From: M3007 sp041736625
Lineage (GTDB): Bacteria; Bacteroidota; Bacteroidia; Chitinophagales; Saprospiraceae
Assembly (NCBI GenBank): GCA_041736625.1
Contig: JBGSTG010000051.1
Span: 26,623-90,622 of the forward strand
Length of the DNA: 64,000 nt
Direction of reading: 5' to 3'
This document shows positions 8,587 through 17,444 of the stretch, piece by piece. Both the position numbers and the translations under genes were made by a program. The notes under the pieces are model-generated. The model was not told the origin of the DNA and searched no databases. It was given only the letters and a program-made list of their open reading frames with translations. Numbering within the stretch: the stretch's first letter is position 1; each line of letters begins with the position of its first letter.

Positions 8587-10042
8587 TAGCCAGCCGCATA
8601 AATTCGGAATTGCCGTCGACAAATACCTGTACCAGTGTTTGAAGGGGACAAGCGGCTTGTTTGACAGCGGTGCTGATGAGCGAACGGATTTGCATAAATT
8701 CTTCGGCAGAGGTCAATGCCCGGAATCCACCCGACACTTTGGCGCGCACTTTATTCATGCGCAAGTCCCGTTCGGCCTGATTGTTGGTGAATTCTGCCAG
8801 CGCTTCGGTCATGAAGCGCAATATGTCATCTTCCCGGTCTCGTAAGCGAACGAGCAGATTGTAGGTTTTGGACTGTTTGGTGGTGCCCCGCACTTGCCCG
8901 TCCGGTCTTTGGGCAGGTGGATTCATACTCAGCCCTTTTTGAATGAGTTGGCGGTATCTTTTGCGATGTCGGCCTTGCCAGCGGTGGTCGGCTACCTGTT
9001 CACTTCGACCTTCGACCTGTTTTTTGATGCGGAGCAACAGTTCGATCATCGGTTGGGCCCATGGTTTTTGAGCGTCTCGTTCGATGGCGAAGTGCAACTC
9101 CCGAAGGATGTGTGCGCAGCACAAGCTATTGCGGCCTTGCGCATAATCGTTATAGGCACGATAGGAGTCCCGATGCAGTATGCCGTTGAATTTGGGCAGA
9201 ATATCCATATCCTGATGCGCTTTTTGCCCCCGACGTTTGTGAATGCCGAAGAAAGAGAGCAGCAAGGTGGACGCCACATGTGCCCAATGGTTAACCCCGC
9301 CGACCTTAATGCCTGTCTCATCAAAATGAGCGCTGGGCGCTTTCACGATGCTTTGCCGCAAGGTCTGAATGAACGGTTCAATCCGTTTGGTGGCCGCCTT
9401 ACGGAAGTTATTCAGCGTACCGGTGCTCAGCTCAATTCCAAAAACGCCCAAGAGTTCTTTGATCCGTTTCTGTGGTATAAATTGATACGTAGACATATAC
9501 ACCGCCAAGGCTTTAACATTGGGGCCATATTCAAATTCATGTTGGAGTTCACTCCCCCCAGCCTGCCAGCGAACCCCGCAAGCGGGGCAGGTTTTCACCT
9601 CTATACGGTGTTCGATCACCGTGGTCTTAATTTCCGGAATATCCTCGATTTGTTTGCGAATAATCTCATCCACCGGCACCTGGCGCAAATCCTGCCCACA
9701 CCCCGGACAGTCGCCAAGGGTGTACTCAAGCTTTTCATTCGGATTGTCTTTCAACTTCCCACCCTGGCCTTTATGCCCTTTTTGCCCGCCAGCTTTGCGA
9801 GCCGATGGCCCGCTATCCGATTTTTTCACTGATCCGTAAGTATCTTGACTCGGTGGTTTGGAAGAATTGCGGCTGTTTTGGGCTATTTGGTCTCTCAAAC
9901 GCCTGTTCTCTTCGTGCAGACGTTGGTTCTCTTCGTGCAACTCCTCGCAAAACGGCATAAACAACTCTACCAACATCCGCCCTTCCGGGCTAAGATTCGG
10001 TAAAAGTGATTCGACTTTCCGTTTCAGTTCTTCAAATTTCAC
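8576..10042 (-). CDS. IS66 family transposase
   Basis: The 488-residue protein has the full layout of the family. An N-terminal leucine-zipper stretch (EELHEENQRLHEENRRLRDQ, about 33-52) leads into a Ser/Lys-rich linker with SRNSSKPPSQD, then the zinc-binding domain (CPGCG from 112 and a second CPACG), and then the DDE catalytic core with HFDETG, HRDSYRAY and the late Glu in NNQAERDLR. The length is normal and there is no frameshift, so the enzyme is probably functional. It starts about 50 bp inside the right terminal repeat, and its last codons (Asn-Pro-Asp) are read from the left repeat. Confidence 0.96.
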   Translation of the reverse strand: MKFEELKRKVESLLPNLSPEGRMLVELFMPFCEELHEENQRLHEENRRLRDQIAQNSRNSSKPPSQDTYGSVKKSDSGPSARKAGGQKGHKGQGGKLKDNPNEKLEYTLGDCPGCGQDLRQVPVDEIIRKQIEDIPEIKTTVIEHRIEVKTCPACGVRWQAGGSELQHEFEYGPNVKALAVYMSTYQFIPQKRIKELLGVFGIELSTGTLNNFRKAATKRIEPFIQTLRQSIVKAPSAHFDETGIKVGGVNHWAHVASTLLLSFFGIHKRRGQKAHQDMDILPKFNGILHRDSYRAYNDYAQGRNSLCCAHILRELHFAIERDAQKPWAQPMIELLLRIKKQVEGRSEQVADHRWQGRHRKRYRQLIQKGLSMNPPAQRPDGQVRGTTKQSKTYNLLVRLRDREDDILRFMTEALAEFTNNQAERDLRMNKVRAKVSGGFRALTSAEEFMQIRSLISTAVKQAACPLQTLVQVFVDGNSEFMRLANPD

Positions 10043-10074
10043 CCCAAAAAATACGGACTTTTTGTAAAATCAAA

Positions 10075-10986
10075 CTATTTTTGTGAAAAAGTACCCTGAC
10101 TAGTTACGACGACGTAATCGTAGTCGTTCAGGTCCACGCCGTTGGGTATCGAGTAGGATTGCATGCCCGAGGTGGATTGCAGGGCGCCGAGTGAACGCCC
10201 GTTTTGGCTGTTGAGCCCGCCGGAGGCCATGGTGGCCAGGTACACGAACAGCCCGGGGCCGTTGGAGGCCATGAAGTCGCTGCCCAACTCCAGTTCGAGT
10301 TTGTTGCCGACCAGCCGGAGGGTGGCCGTTCCTTTTACGGTGTATCCGGCGTTGCCGCTGAACGTGCCGCTGCGCGACAAGCCACCCACCGGCAACGCCT
10401 GAACGGCGACGGGCAGGCTGCTCACCCCGTCGGCCGAAGCCGTGATCTGGGCGGTGCCGGCATCCAGTGCAGCGAGTACTCCGTTGGCCGACAAGCTGAG
10501 TATGCCGGGCGCCGAGCTGGTCCAGACGACCATCTTGCCGCTAAGCTCCTGTCCGGAGGCGTTGCGCACGCGCGCCTGGAGGGAGGCCGTCTGCCCGACC
10601 GTCAGGGTGGCCGGCGCATTGAGCACCTCCACCGTCGCCACCGCCGCGTTGTTGGCTGCCACCGTGATCAGCACCGAGTCGCGCAGGTTGCCCGGGGCGG
10701 AGGCTGTCGCCCAGGCCTGACCGGCGACCAGTCCGGTTGCCACGCCCTGTGGCGTGACGGTTACAATGCCCGGATCTGCGCTGGTCCAGGCAACCAGTTC
10801 GGAACGGTCGTTCAGCTGCTCGTCGGTGTACGTAGCCCGCAGGGTAGCCGTCTGGCCGGGGGTTAGGGTCAGGCTCTGCTGCTCCAGGGTCAGCCTGGGC
10901 TCCAGCACCTCAGGGATGAGTTCGGTCTGGATGCAGGCGCCGAACGCCGGCAGAACAAGTAAAAGGAGTGGACGTAAGTGTTGCAT
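10075..10986 (-). pseudogene. lipoprotein with two BIG2-like domains and a DM13 domain, cut by the IS66 element
   Basis: Translation from the ATG at 10986 gives a lipoprotein signal (LLLLVLPAFGAC, lipid Cys about residue 17), two Ig-like BIG2 domains (each with a strand pattern such as LTLTPGQTATLRATY, then VTPQGVATG), and a C-terminal DM13 domain (SYSIPNGVDLNDYDYVVV). DM13 domains normally continue with a Trp/His-Cys segment and a closing strand. Here the IS66 repeat begins at 10107 in the middle of that strand, so the last ten residues (TSQGTFSQK) are IS-encoded. The missing end was not found on the far side of the IS. The longer upstream frame to 11094 is rejected because it lacks a signal. 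The truncated protein may still be exported. Confidence 0.8.
10093..10107 (-). repeat. right terminal inverted repeat of the IS66 element
   Basis: ACCCTGACTAGTTAC, an exact inverted copy of 8572-8586. The interrupted lipoprotein frame enters it at base 10107. Confidence 0.95.
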
Positions 10987-11099
10987 GGTCGGAGATTTGT
11001 TTCCCGGGCCGGAGCCCGCTGGTCTTTCTTTAACTGCTCCGGCGCGAAAAGGGATACAAATCCGGGGCTGAAGTGCGCGTACTTGTCCGAGCACCGACG

Positions 11100-11107
11100 T
11101 ATCTTTG
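11100..11107 (+). promoter_or_regulatory. TAnnTTTG promoter element for the Uma2-like gene
   Basis: TATCTTTG matches the -7 consensus and is 13 bp before the ATG at 11121. This favours that start over the in-frame start at 11073, which lies upstream of the element. Confidence 0.55.
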
Positions 11108-11120
11108 TAAAAAATTGCTC

Positions 11121-11528
11121 ATGAACGACAACGTGGTTTTTATGGGGATAAACGCGCCGCGGATTCATCAGGCCATCATCGCGAAACTGATATACGGGCT
11201 GACGGATCTTTACATCAAAGAGCAAACCGGTCTTTTCCCCTATCCCGAGACGATGATCGACGAGAGCCAAACCAGCCCGGCGCCGGACGTTATGCTGGTG
11301 GATCCCAAAACCGACCTCACCCGGGTGATCATCGAAATTACGCATACGCAGGGCGTGCGCAAAGACATCATCAAACTGCAACAGCTGATGTCCGATTACG
11401 GTGTTCCGGAGGGCTTTGTTTACGACTACAAACTGAACGTCTGGCACAAGTTTGGGCCGTCAAAAGACGTCGCCAACAGTTCTTGGTGCGACGCCGTCGG
11501 ACGTGATCTCAGCGCCTTTCTATTTTAA
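11121..11528 (+). CDS. Uma2-like/DUF820 PD-(D/E)XK nuclease-fold protein
   Basis: The 135-residue protein carries the nuclease-fold core: PDVMLVDP, then a strand with the catalytic-type Glu (RVIIEITHTQGVRKDIIKL), in which the (D/E)xK-like arrangement is replaced by E-I-T-H followed by Arg-Lys. This is the pattern of the Uma2/DUF820 group, whose cellular role is undefined. The start MNDNVVFM is set by the promoter element at 11100. It is followed after 5 bp by the enoyl-CoA hydratase-like gene, so the two are likely cotranscribed by position, though they have no obvious functional link. Confidence 0.65.
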   Translation: MNDNVVFMGINAPRIHQAIIAKLIYGLTDLYIKEQTGLFPYPETMIDESQTSPAPDVMLVDPKTDLTRVIIEITHTQGVRKDIIKLQQLMSDYGVPEGFVYDYKLNVWHKFGPSKDVANSSWCDAVGRDLSAFLF

Positions 11529-11533
11529 ACGAA

Positions 11534-12313
11534 ATGACCACCACAGCCATTACTGAACAAGGTTACGTACAAACCGACGTTGATGCCCGGGGCGTAGCCA
11601 CCCTCACTTTTTACCATCCGAACCACAACAGCCTGCCCAGCCGGCTCCTGCAGGGGCTGTCGGACGCATTCGGCCAACTGGGCGAACAGCCCGCCGTTCG
11701 GGTGATCGTATTGCAAAGCGCGGAGCACAAGACCTTTTGCGCCGGCGCCAGCTTCGACGAGCTGATGGCCATTCACGACGACGAGACCGCCCGGCGCTTT
11801 TTCTCCGGTTTCGGCACGGTGATCAACAGCATGCGGAATTGCCCGAAAATCATCGTAGCGCGCATCCACGGAAAAGCCGTCGGGGGCGGGGTTGGGTTGG
11901 CTGCTGCTGCCGACTTCTGCATGGCCACCCAATACGCGTCGGTGCGACTCAGCGAGCTGGCAGTGGGCTTCGGCCCCTTCGTCATTGGACCCGCCGTGCA
12001 GCGCAAAGTGGGCCTGTCTGCCTTCAGCCAGCTGGCGCTCAACCCCTCCGAATGGCAAACGGCCGCCTGGGCCAAAGAAAAAAACCTGTTTCAGGAAGTG
12101 TTCGACACCCCCGAGCAACTAGACGCCTACATCGCCCATTTCACCGCCAACCTGTGCAGCTACAACCCCGAAGCGCTGCTGGAACTCAAAAAAATCTTCT
12201 GGGCAGATACCCCTTCGTGGGACGACCTGCTGCCCGAACGCGCCGCCATCAGCGGCCGGCTATCGCTGTCGGCGTTTGCCAAAGCGGCTATTGAGCAGTT
12301 TAAAGGGCGGTAG
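11534..12313 (+). CDS. enoyl-CoA hydratase/isomerase (crotonase) family protein
   Basis: The 259-residue protein has the crotonase fold motifs: FCAGASFDELM for the first oxyanion-hole strand, KIIVARIHGKAVGGGVGLAAAADFCMA for the second, and the conserved helix with ELAVGFGP. The family acts on CoA thioesters by hydration, isomerisation or related steps, in fatty acid or amino acid degradation. The exact reaction cannot be assigned from the sequence. Length and motif spacing are normal. The stop codon is followed immediately by a (GTCGGYN)n heptad array. Confidence 0.88.
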   Translation: MTTTAITEQGYVQTDVDARGVATLTFYHPNHNSLPSRLLQGLSDAFGQLGEQPAVRVIVLQSAEHKTFCAGASFDELMAIHDDETARRFFSGFGTVINSMRNCPKIIVARIHGKAVGGGVGLAAAADFCMATQYASVRLSELAVGFGPFVIGPAVQRKVGLSAFSQLALNPSEWQTAAWAKEKNLFQEVFDTPEQLDAYIAHFTANLCSYNPEALLELKKIFWADTPSWDDLLPERAAISGRLSLSAFAKAAIEQFKGR

Positions 12314-12391
12314 GTCGTCGGCTGTCGGTCGTCGGCTGTCGGTAGTCGGTCGTCGGTCGTCGGTAGTCGGCTATCGGTCGTCGGCTGTCGG
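12314..12391 (+). repeat. heptanucleotide array (RTCGGYN)n after the crotonase gene
   Basis: About eleven near-perfect 7-bp units, such as GTCGGCT, GTCGGTC and GTCGGTA, start directly after the stop codon at 12313. The unit length of 7 is not a codon multiple. A complementary array lies at 12447-12542, and the 55-bp spacer between them contains no gene. Confidence 0.85.
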
Positions 12392-12446
12392 CCCCTCCGT
12401 GCCACCTCTGTGTATCCTTTGTGCCCCTCTGCGGTTTATTTTAAAG

Positions 12447-12542
12447 GCTACCGACGACCGACGACCGACAGCCGACGACCGACAGCCGACAGCCGATAGC
12501 CGACGACCGACAGCCGATAGCCGACAGCCGACGACCGATAGC
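12447..12542 (-). repeat. heptanucleotide array (RTCGGYN)n after carA
   Basis: The same family as 12314-12391, but on the other strand. Read in carA orientation it begins GGCTATCGG a few bases after the stop codon. The two arrays together can fold into a long imperfect stem between the ends of two convergent genes. Confidence 0.85.
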
Positions 12543-12545
12543 CCA

Positions 12546-13640
12546 CTACCAAACCTCACTCATCATAGACGCAAACTGATCAAACAAATACCGCGCATCA
12601 TGCGGGCCGGGACTCGCTTCCGGGTGATACTGCACGCTGAACGCCGGTTTGTCCTTCAGGCGGATGCCCTCCACCGTTTGGTCGTTCAGGTTGATGTGGG
12701 TGGCTTCCACCAGACCGGGGCTGTCGTAAATGGCCTGTTCGAGCACGCCGAAGCCGTGGTTTTGGCTGGTGATCTCCGAGCGTCCGGTGACCATATTTTT
12801 CACGGCATGGTTGATGCCGCGGTGGCCGTGGTGCAGTTTGTAGGTGGGTAAGCCGGCAGCCAGGGCAAGCAGTTGCTGGCCGAGGCAGATGCCGAAAAGG
12901 GGCTTGTTTTCCGCGAGAATTTTTTTGATGGTCTCCACGGCGTAAGGCATGGCGGCGGGGTCGCCGGGCCCGTTGGAGAGGAAGTAGCCGTGCGGGTTCC
13001 AGGCGTGCAGTTCGGCGAAAGGCGTGTCGGCCGGAAATACTTTCAGGTAGCAGTTGCGCTCGCGGAAGTTGCGCAGAATGTTCTTTTTAACGCCAAAATC
13101 CAGCACGGCAATGCGCCGGGGCGCGTCGGGGTTGCCGATGTAGTACGGGATTTTGGTGGTCACCTGGCTGGATAGCTCGAGGCCTTCCATCGACGGGGTG
13201 TTTTTCAACTGCCGTTTCAGCTCGTCCAGGTCGTCTATCTCCGAAGAGATGATGGCGTTCATGGAGCCCGCCGTGCGCAGGTGTTGCACGAGCGCACGGG
13301 TGTCGATGTCGTGGATGGCCGTGATGCGCTCGGCCTGAAAGTAGTCCTCAAGGCTCTTGTTGGCCAACGGGCGGCTGTAATCGACGTTGAAATTCCGACA
13401 GACAAACCCGGCAATTTTCACGCCCTCGCTCTCCACTTCTTCGTGGCGTGTGCCGTAGTTTCCGATGTGCACGTTGGTGGCGACCAGAATCTGCCCGTGG
13501 TACGAAGGATCGGTAAAAATTTCCTGGTAGCCGGTCATGCCGGTGTTAAAGCAAATTTCGCCGGTCGTAGTGCCGATCAGCCCGGCCGCTTTACCGCGGT
13601 AGGCGGTGCCGTCTTCCAGTAAAAGGATCGCTTGTTTCAT
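12546..13640 (-). CDS. carA: carbamoyl-phosphate synthase small subunit (glutamine amidotransferase)
   Basis: The 364-residue protein starts with the CPSase small-subunit domain (LLLEDGTAYRGKAAGLIG; FNTGMTGYQEIFTDPSY) and ends with a class I glutamine amidotransferase domain with the nucleophile Cys252 in FGICLGQQ, His339 and Glu341 in YHPEAS. It hydrolyses glutamine and passes ammonia to CarB, giving carbamoyl phosphate for pyrimidine and arginine synthesis. CarB is not in the window, which is common in this phylum. All catalytic residues are present and the length is typical. A GACCTTTG sequence about 35-40 bp upstream is close to the housekeeping promoter element. Confidence 0.97.
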   Translation of the reverse strand: MKQAILLLEDGTAYRGKAAGLIGTTTGEICFNTGMTGYQEIFTDPSYHGQILVATNVHIGNYGTRHEEVESEGVKIAGFVCRNFNVDYSRPLANKSLEDYFQAERITAIHDIDTRALVQHLRTAGSMNAIISSEIDDLDELKRQLKNTPSMEGLELSSQVTTKIPYYIGNPDAPRRIAVLDFGVKKNILRNFRERNCYLKVFPADTPFAELHAWNPHGYFLSNGPGDPAAMPYAVETIKKILAENKPLFGICLGQQLLALAAGLPTYKLHHGHRGINHAVKNMVTGRSEITSQNHGFGVLEQAIYDSPGLVEATHINLNDQTVEGIRLKDKPAFSVQYHPEASPGPHDARYLFDQFASMMSEVW

Positions 13641-13802
13641 GATGTGTTGCCAACGGGGTTTACGCTTTCGACGCGCAAAGGTCGGTCAAAGTCAAGGGCT
13701 TTCAAAATGCCGGTTCATAAAACTGCTGAAATGTTGGTTATCTTCCAAAACCTGCGGAAAGTTTGTGGAAAAAATCCACATTAAATCTCTGTTAAATCGG
13801 CT

Positions 13803-13810
13803 TACCTTTG
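13803..13810 (+). promoter_or_regulatory. TAnnTTTG promoter element for the small gene at 13847
   Basis: TACCTTTG matches the -7 consensus, 36 bp before the ATG at 13847. Confidence 0.55.
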
Positions 13811-13846
13811 TCATCCCGTCTTAATCGAACACCAACCATCTGTTGT

Positions 13847-14227
13847 ATGAAAAAGAAGTTTCTCCGGTTGATTGACGAAGGAAAGTTCCTCGATCAGCCC
13901 TCTTTCGAACCGCTTTTCGCCGCCTGGCGGCATGCGGAAGAAGGCTATGCCCTGGCCCGGCAGGAAAAGCTGGACGCCAGGCAAGCCTACAAAAACCTGT
14001 TCAAGGCGGGAACACCGGACGAGGCCAGCCTGGTGAAGCACCTCTACCACTTCAGGAAAGCCAAGCTGATGCAGCAATACCGCAGAGAGGAGTGCAAATG
14101 GGCGGCTTACACCCTGAGCCAATGGATAGAACAGCACCTGTCGGAGGCCAAAGGCGCCAAAACCATCAAGCTGGTGCGGGGTAAGTTCATCCAAAAGGAA
14201 GCACCGCTCAAGACTCAGGTCTCCTGA
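13847..14227 (+). CDS. conserved small basic protein of unknown function
   Basis: The 126-residue protein (MKKKFLRLIDEGKFLDQPSF) is helical and charged, with regularly spaced Lys, Arg and Glu, two Trp residues, and a C-terminal basic tail. There is no signal or membrane helix, so it should be cytoplasmic. I do not recognise a family. The ATG at 13847 is chosen because the upstream frame would start inside the promoter element at 13803. Its last 20 bp overlap the end of the convergent TIGR02757 gene. Confidence 0.6.
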   Translation: MKKKFLRLIDEGKFLDQPSFEPLFAAWRHAEEGYALARQEKLDARQAYKNLFKAGTPDEASLVKHLYHFRKAKLMQQYRREECKWAAYTLSQWIEQHLSEAKGAKTIKLVRGKFIQKEAPLKTQVS

Positions 14228-15020
14228 TGTCGGCTTGAGGCGGAAGCACGGAGGGGTTGTGCTTGTCCAGCACCCCCAGGCCGAACAAAGCGAAATCATA
14301 ACGCACCGGGTCGTCGGGCGCAAACACCCGGAGCGCTTCGGTGAGTTCCAGCACGGCGCCCCAGTCGGTCTGCTTGCGCCGGAGCAGCCCCAGGCGCCGC
14401 GCCACGCGATCCACATGCACATCCAGGGGCATGAGCAATTGGGCAGGCCGGATGCTGTGCCAGACGCCAAAGTCCACACCCGCATCGTCGCGTCGCACCA
14501 TCCAGCGCAGAAACATGTTAATGCGTTTGCAGGTTGAGCCGCCCTCCGGGGTAGCAACGTGTTTTCGGGTACGGTGCGGGGCCCAGGGGTGGTCGAAAAA
14601 ATCGCGGTGAAAACCGGCCAGGGCGCGCTCCACCGTCGGGTCCGCAGCAGACAGGTGACGCGCAAAAGCGTCTTCCAACGAAGCGTGTTCGGCGTAGTAG
14701 CGCTGAAAAAAATCCAGAAAATAGAGGGCGTCTGTGCCCTGAAAAGTGCGGTGCACAAACCGCTCAAAACGCGCGCGTTCCGGCTCACTGTGGCCAGTAA
14801 TGAACGCATGAGGCGCGCCATCCATCCAGTCAATCAGCTTTTCTGCGCTCCGGATGATGGTCGTGCGTTGCCCCCACGCCAGCACAGCCGTCCAAAAACC
14901 CATGATCTCCCGGTCCTGCAACCCCGTAAAGCGGTGGGGGATGCCGATGGGGTCATCCGCAATGAAAGACGGCCTGTTGAACCGCAGCACAGCGTCGTCG
15001 AGTAATTGCCTTGTTTTCAA
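14208..15020 (-). CDS. TIGR02757 family protein (DUF2400)
   Basis: The core reads RFNRPSFIADDPIGIPHRF, GFWTAVLAWGQRTTIIRSAE and KHVATPEGGSTCKRINMFLR, which is diagnostic for the TIGR02757 family of mostly Bacteroidota proteins with unknown activity. The longest frame begins at 15122 within a repeat array. I propose a TTG start at 15020, preceded 8-15 bp by a TATTTTTG promoter, which makes the first residues LKTRQLLDDAVLRFNRP match the family start. That gives about 270 residues. It overlaps the convergent gene by 20 bp at the 3' end. Confidence 0.85.
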   Translation of the reverse strand: MKTRQLLDDAVLRFNRPSFIADDPIGIPHRFTGLQDREIMGFWTAVLAWGQRTTIIRSAEKLIDWMDGAPHAFITGHSEPERARFERFVHRTFQGTDALYFLDFFQRYYAEHASLEDAFARHLSAADPTVERALAGFHRDFFDHPWAPHRTRKHVATPEGGSTCKRINMFLRWMVRRDDAGVDFGVWHSIRPAQLLMPLDVHVDRVARRLGLLRRKQTDWGAVLELTEALRVFAPDDPVRYDFALFGLGVLDKHNPSVLPPQADIRRPES

Positions 15021-15027
15021 ATTTTTA

Positions 15028-15035
15028 CAAAAATA
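15028..15035 (-). promoter_or_regulatory. TAnnTTTG promoter element for the TIGR02757 gene
   Basis: Reads TATTTTTG on the minus strand, 7 bp upstream of the proposed TTG start at 15020. It supports a start later than the ATG at 15122. Confidence 0.45.
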
Positions 15036-15107
15036 AAAAAATCCGTCCAATCCGCGTTCGCGAAGCGATCCGCGATATCCGCGTGCCATCACGCGCAAGC
15101 GGAAAAC

Positions 15108-15173
15108 ACCGACAGCCGACAACCGACAGCCGACTACCGACAGCCGACGACCGACAACCGACAGCCGATAGCC
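15108..15173 (-). repeat. heptanucleotide array (RTCGGYN)n after the SDR gene
   Basis: About nine 7-bp units. On the minus strand the array starts GGCTATCGG directly after the SDR stop codon. It ends upstream of the TIGR02757 gene and belongs to the same family as the arrays at 12314, 12447, 19471 and 26986. Confidence 0.85.
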
Positions 15174-15878
15174 CTACAAATCCCCCAACAACGGCCGCAA
15201 CACAATCTCCTCCACCACCGCCGAATCCGAGAGGTTGTAGGCAGCCCATAGGCTCCGGGCCACATCTTCGGCCTGCATGAGTCGTTCCTGGGGCAGGTCA
15301 ACCCCGCTCCAGGAGTCCGACCAGGTGGCCCCGGGCAGCAGGGTGGTCACTTTGATGCCTTTCGATTTCATTTCTTCGCGTAGCGCCATGGAGAATCCGC
15401 GCAGGGCGAACTTGCTGATGGTGTAAGAACCCCCGTTTGGGTAGGCCTGTATGCCGGCAATGGAGCACATGTTGAAGATGTGTCCTTTCCGCTGGCGCAC
15501 CATGCGCGGCAGCAAGGCGCGGGTGAGGTAGTAGGCGCTGTAAAAATTGACCTCCATGAGTGTCTCCAGGGTGCCGGCGGGCTCCTCCGACACGAGGCCG
15601 GGAATGTAGAGCCCTGCGTTGTTCACCAGCACGTCGATGCGGTCGAACCGGTCGAGTACAAAATCGGCAAACTCCTGCACCTCCGGTTTTTTGCCGAGGT
15701 CGGCCGCGTCGGTGTGCAGGAGGCGCTCGGGGAAACGACTGCTCCAGTCGGCCTGCATGGCGTCGAGGTCGCCCTGGGTGCGGGAGCACACGCACAGGTC
15801 GAACCCGTTTTGGGCAAAAATATCGGCGATGGCGCGCCCCAGACCTTTGGTGGCGCCGGTGATGACGGCATTGGGCAT
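15174..15878 (-). CDS. short-chain dehydrogenase/reductase (SDR) family oxidoreductase
   Basis: The 234-residue protein has the classical SDR motifs: the cofactor loop TGATKGLG at 7-14, NNAG at 86-89, catalytic Ser139 and the pair Tyr152/Lys156 in SYTISK. The Arg/Ser residues following strand two (CSRTQ) favour NADP(H). The substrate is unknown. Family members of this shape reduce ketones or act on sugar or fatty acid intermediates. The stop codon is followed by a heptad array, and the gene is transcribed divergently from the PcfJ-like gene. Confidence 0.92.
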   Translation of the reverse strand: MPNAVITGATKGLGRAIADIFAQNGFDLCVCSRTQGDLDAMQADWSSRFPERLLHTDAADLGKKPEVQEFADFVLDRFDRIDVLVNNAGLYIPGLVSEEPAGTLETLMEVNFYSAYYLTRALLPRMVRQRKGHIFNMCSIAGIQAYPNGGSYTISKFALRGFSMALREEMKSKGIKVTTLLPGATWSDSWSGVDLPQERLMQAEDVARSLWAAYNLSDSAVVEEIVLRPLLGDL

Positions 15879-16206
15879 GGTTCGGATGGTTTGGCTGGTT
15901 GTTTCGGTGGTCGGCTTAAAGGTATGGATTCCACCGGATAAATTGCCGTGAGCTCCGGATGCGGCAGCGTTTGTTGTAAAACTTGTTTTTTCGGCGGAAC
16001 TTTTTCGCCCCGTGTACGCGTTTTGCTTTCGTTCTTAAACATCCGCTTATGTGTGTCTTGATTTTTCCGGGTCGGCCGATGCGCCGGCAATGCTTCGCCT
16101 GACCGCACCCTTGTCTCTCTATGTAAAATAATGGATTGATGTGTCCGGTGTGGGGGCCATCTTTTTGTGGCGGTGCGCAGCACGCCGCCTGAACCGCTTT
16201 TCACTT
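15879..16206. other. intergenic region between divergent genes
   Basis: This 328-bp stretch holds no coding frame that I can support. It contains promoter-like bases for the divergent SDR gene (TACCTTTA near 15920 on the minus strand) and a short GC-rich hairpin (GGCGGTGC pairing with GCACGCCGCC near 16170) before the PcfJ-like gene. Confidence 0.5.
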
Positions 16207-17433
16207 ATGGCCACTAAAACCGCTCGCCTCCAAAAGGAGGCCCAGGCTTGTCATGTCCTTGCCCTGCAGCAAGAGGCGCTCCGCCAGGCAAAACAACGGG
16301 AACGGAACCGAAAGCCGGGCAAACTGGCGGCCCAAATGACCGGCTTTGACCCGCAGGTCGTTAAATCCCTGCCCACAGCCCTGCGGCGGGCTAATGTGCG
16401 CTGCGCCCTGCAGGGGCACTCCCTCCTGTTCATCACCGTGGTGAAGTGCCTCGAACGCCCGTTGCGACGTGCGTACCTGAACAACTGGCATCCGCCACGG
16501 GCCAGGGACTGCGACCGCATTTACGACAGCTTGCTGCACCATGTGGTGCGTCATGCGCCGCTCAAGCAACACCAACTGGAACGCATGAACCAGGTGTGGG
16601 GCAAGGCGGCGAATCCGGCAGTTGCCTCCTGGCTGGACCAGACCCTCCGGGATCCTGCACTGGCGACCTTGCTGCCGCTTCCTCCCATGGTATTCATGCG
16701 TCGGATGTTGGATCATGTGTTTGCTACATCCCCCAAATGGATATTGGAAGAGGCGCTTCGCTTTGCGCAGGCCGTTCTGATGGGCGCTAATCAGGAATCG
16801 GCCGCGCTCATCGCCCGGCAGATGCCGGCCGGCCGGCCCGACAACGAACGCGCAGCGCTGGCTTGCATTCAGTTCGTTATTAACCAATGGGACGCGCTGA
16901 CGCAGGAACAGGCGCGCAACCTGCTGCTTTTTACGGCCATACCCTTCCATGAGATCGACGAGCGGGTAAAAAGCTATTTCCTGCGGGAAATCGGCGCCCC
17001 GGAACTTGACTTTACCCTCCAATCGGCGCCTGACGTGCTGGCGCAGCTGGCATCCTGGCGCGCCCTGCTGTACAAAGCCCAGGAGAATGTACGCCTATTG
17101 CCGTTTCCGGCATGCCCGGTCCCGGAAGTGCTCGAGGGAAGCGGCCGGTTTGAAGGGCTGCAAATCCGTCGCATACAGAATGAAGCCGAGCTGATCTGCG
17201 AAGGGCGCACCCTGCAACACTGCGTAGCCTCCTACACCGAATTTTGCTCCAATAACGCCGGCTCCATCTGGAGCATGACGCAAAACGGCCAAAAAGCGGC
17301 CACCATTCAACTGAACGGTCACCGGGTTGTGGTGCAGTGCAAAGGAAAGGGCAATACCCGGGTGAATGAACTGCTTTTTGATTTTCTGATCCATTGGGTG
17401 AAGAAAAGAGGACTTGCATATCAGGGATGGTAG
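16207..17433 (+). CDS. PcfJ-like domain protein
   Basis: From the ATG at 16207 the protein has 408 residues. The C-terminal 90 residues contain the PcfJ-type block: RTLQHCVASYTEFC, then SIWSM, AATIQL, and VVVQCKGKGN followed by a helical end. PcfJ-like proteins are named from conjugative plasmids, but this family is widespread in chromosomes with unknown function. The N-terminal 300 residues are helical with a Lys/Arg/Gln-rich start (LQKEAQACHVLALQQEALRQ). No conjugation genes are nearby. The in-frame start at 16141 would add 22 unconvincing residues. Confidence 0.75.
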   Translation: MATKTARLQKEAQACHVLALQQEALRQAKQRERNRKPGKLAAQMTGFDPQVVKSLPTALRRANVRCALQGHSLLFITVVKCLERPLRRAYLNNWHPPRARDCDRIYDSLLHHVVRHAPLKQHQLERMNQVWGKAANPAVASWLDQTLRDPALATLLPLPPMVFMRRMLDHVFATSPKWILEEALRFAQAVLMGANQESAALIARQMPAGRPDNERAALACIQFVINQWDALTQEQARNLLLFTAIPFHEIDERVKSYFLREIGAPELDFTLQSAPDVLAQLASWRALLYKAQENVRLLPFPACPVPEVLEGSGRFEGLQIRRIQNEAELICEGRTLQHCVASYTEFCSNNAGSIWSMTQNGQKAATIQLNGHRVVVQCKGKGNTRVNELLFDFLIHWVKKRGLAYQGW

Positions 17434-17444
17434 TCCGCCATCGG

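Larger units (their letters stand above)
8572..10107. mobile_element. IS66-family insertion sequence with a single transposase gene, 1,536 bp
   Basis: The element is bounded by perfect 15-bp inverted repeats that begin GTAA, as is usual for the IS66 family. It carries only the transposase gene and lacks the small tnpA/tnpB accessory genes, as in the short ISBst12-like group. The transposase stop codon TAG lies inside the left repeat. The 8-bp flanks (GAAAAAAC at 8564-8571 and GACGACGT at 10108-10115) differ, so the expected 8-bp target duplication is missing. The element interrupts the C-terminal DM13 domain of the lipoprotein gene to its right. Confidence 0.92.
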
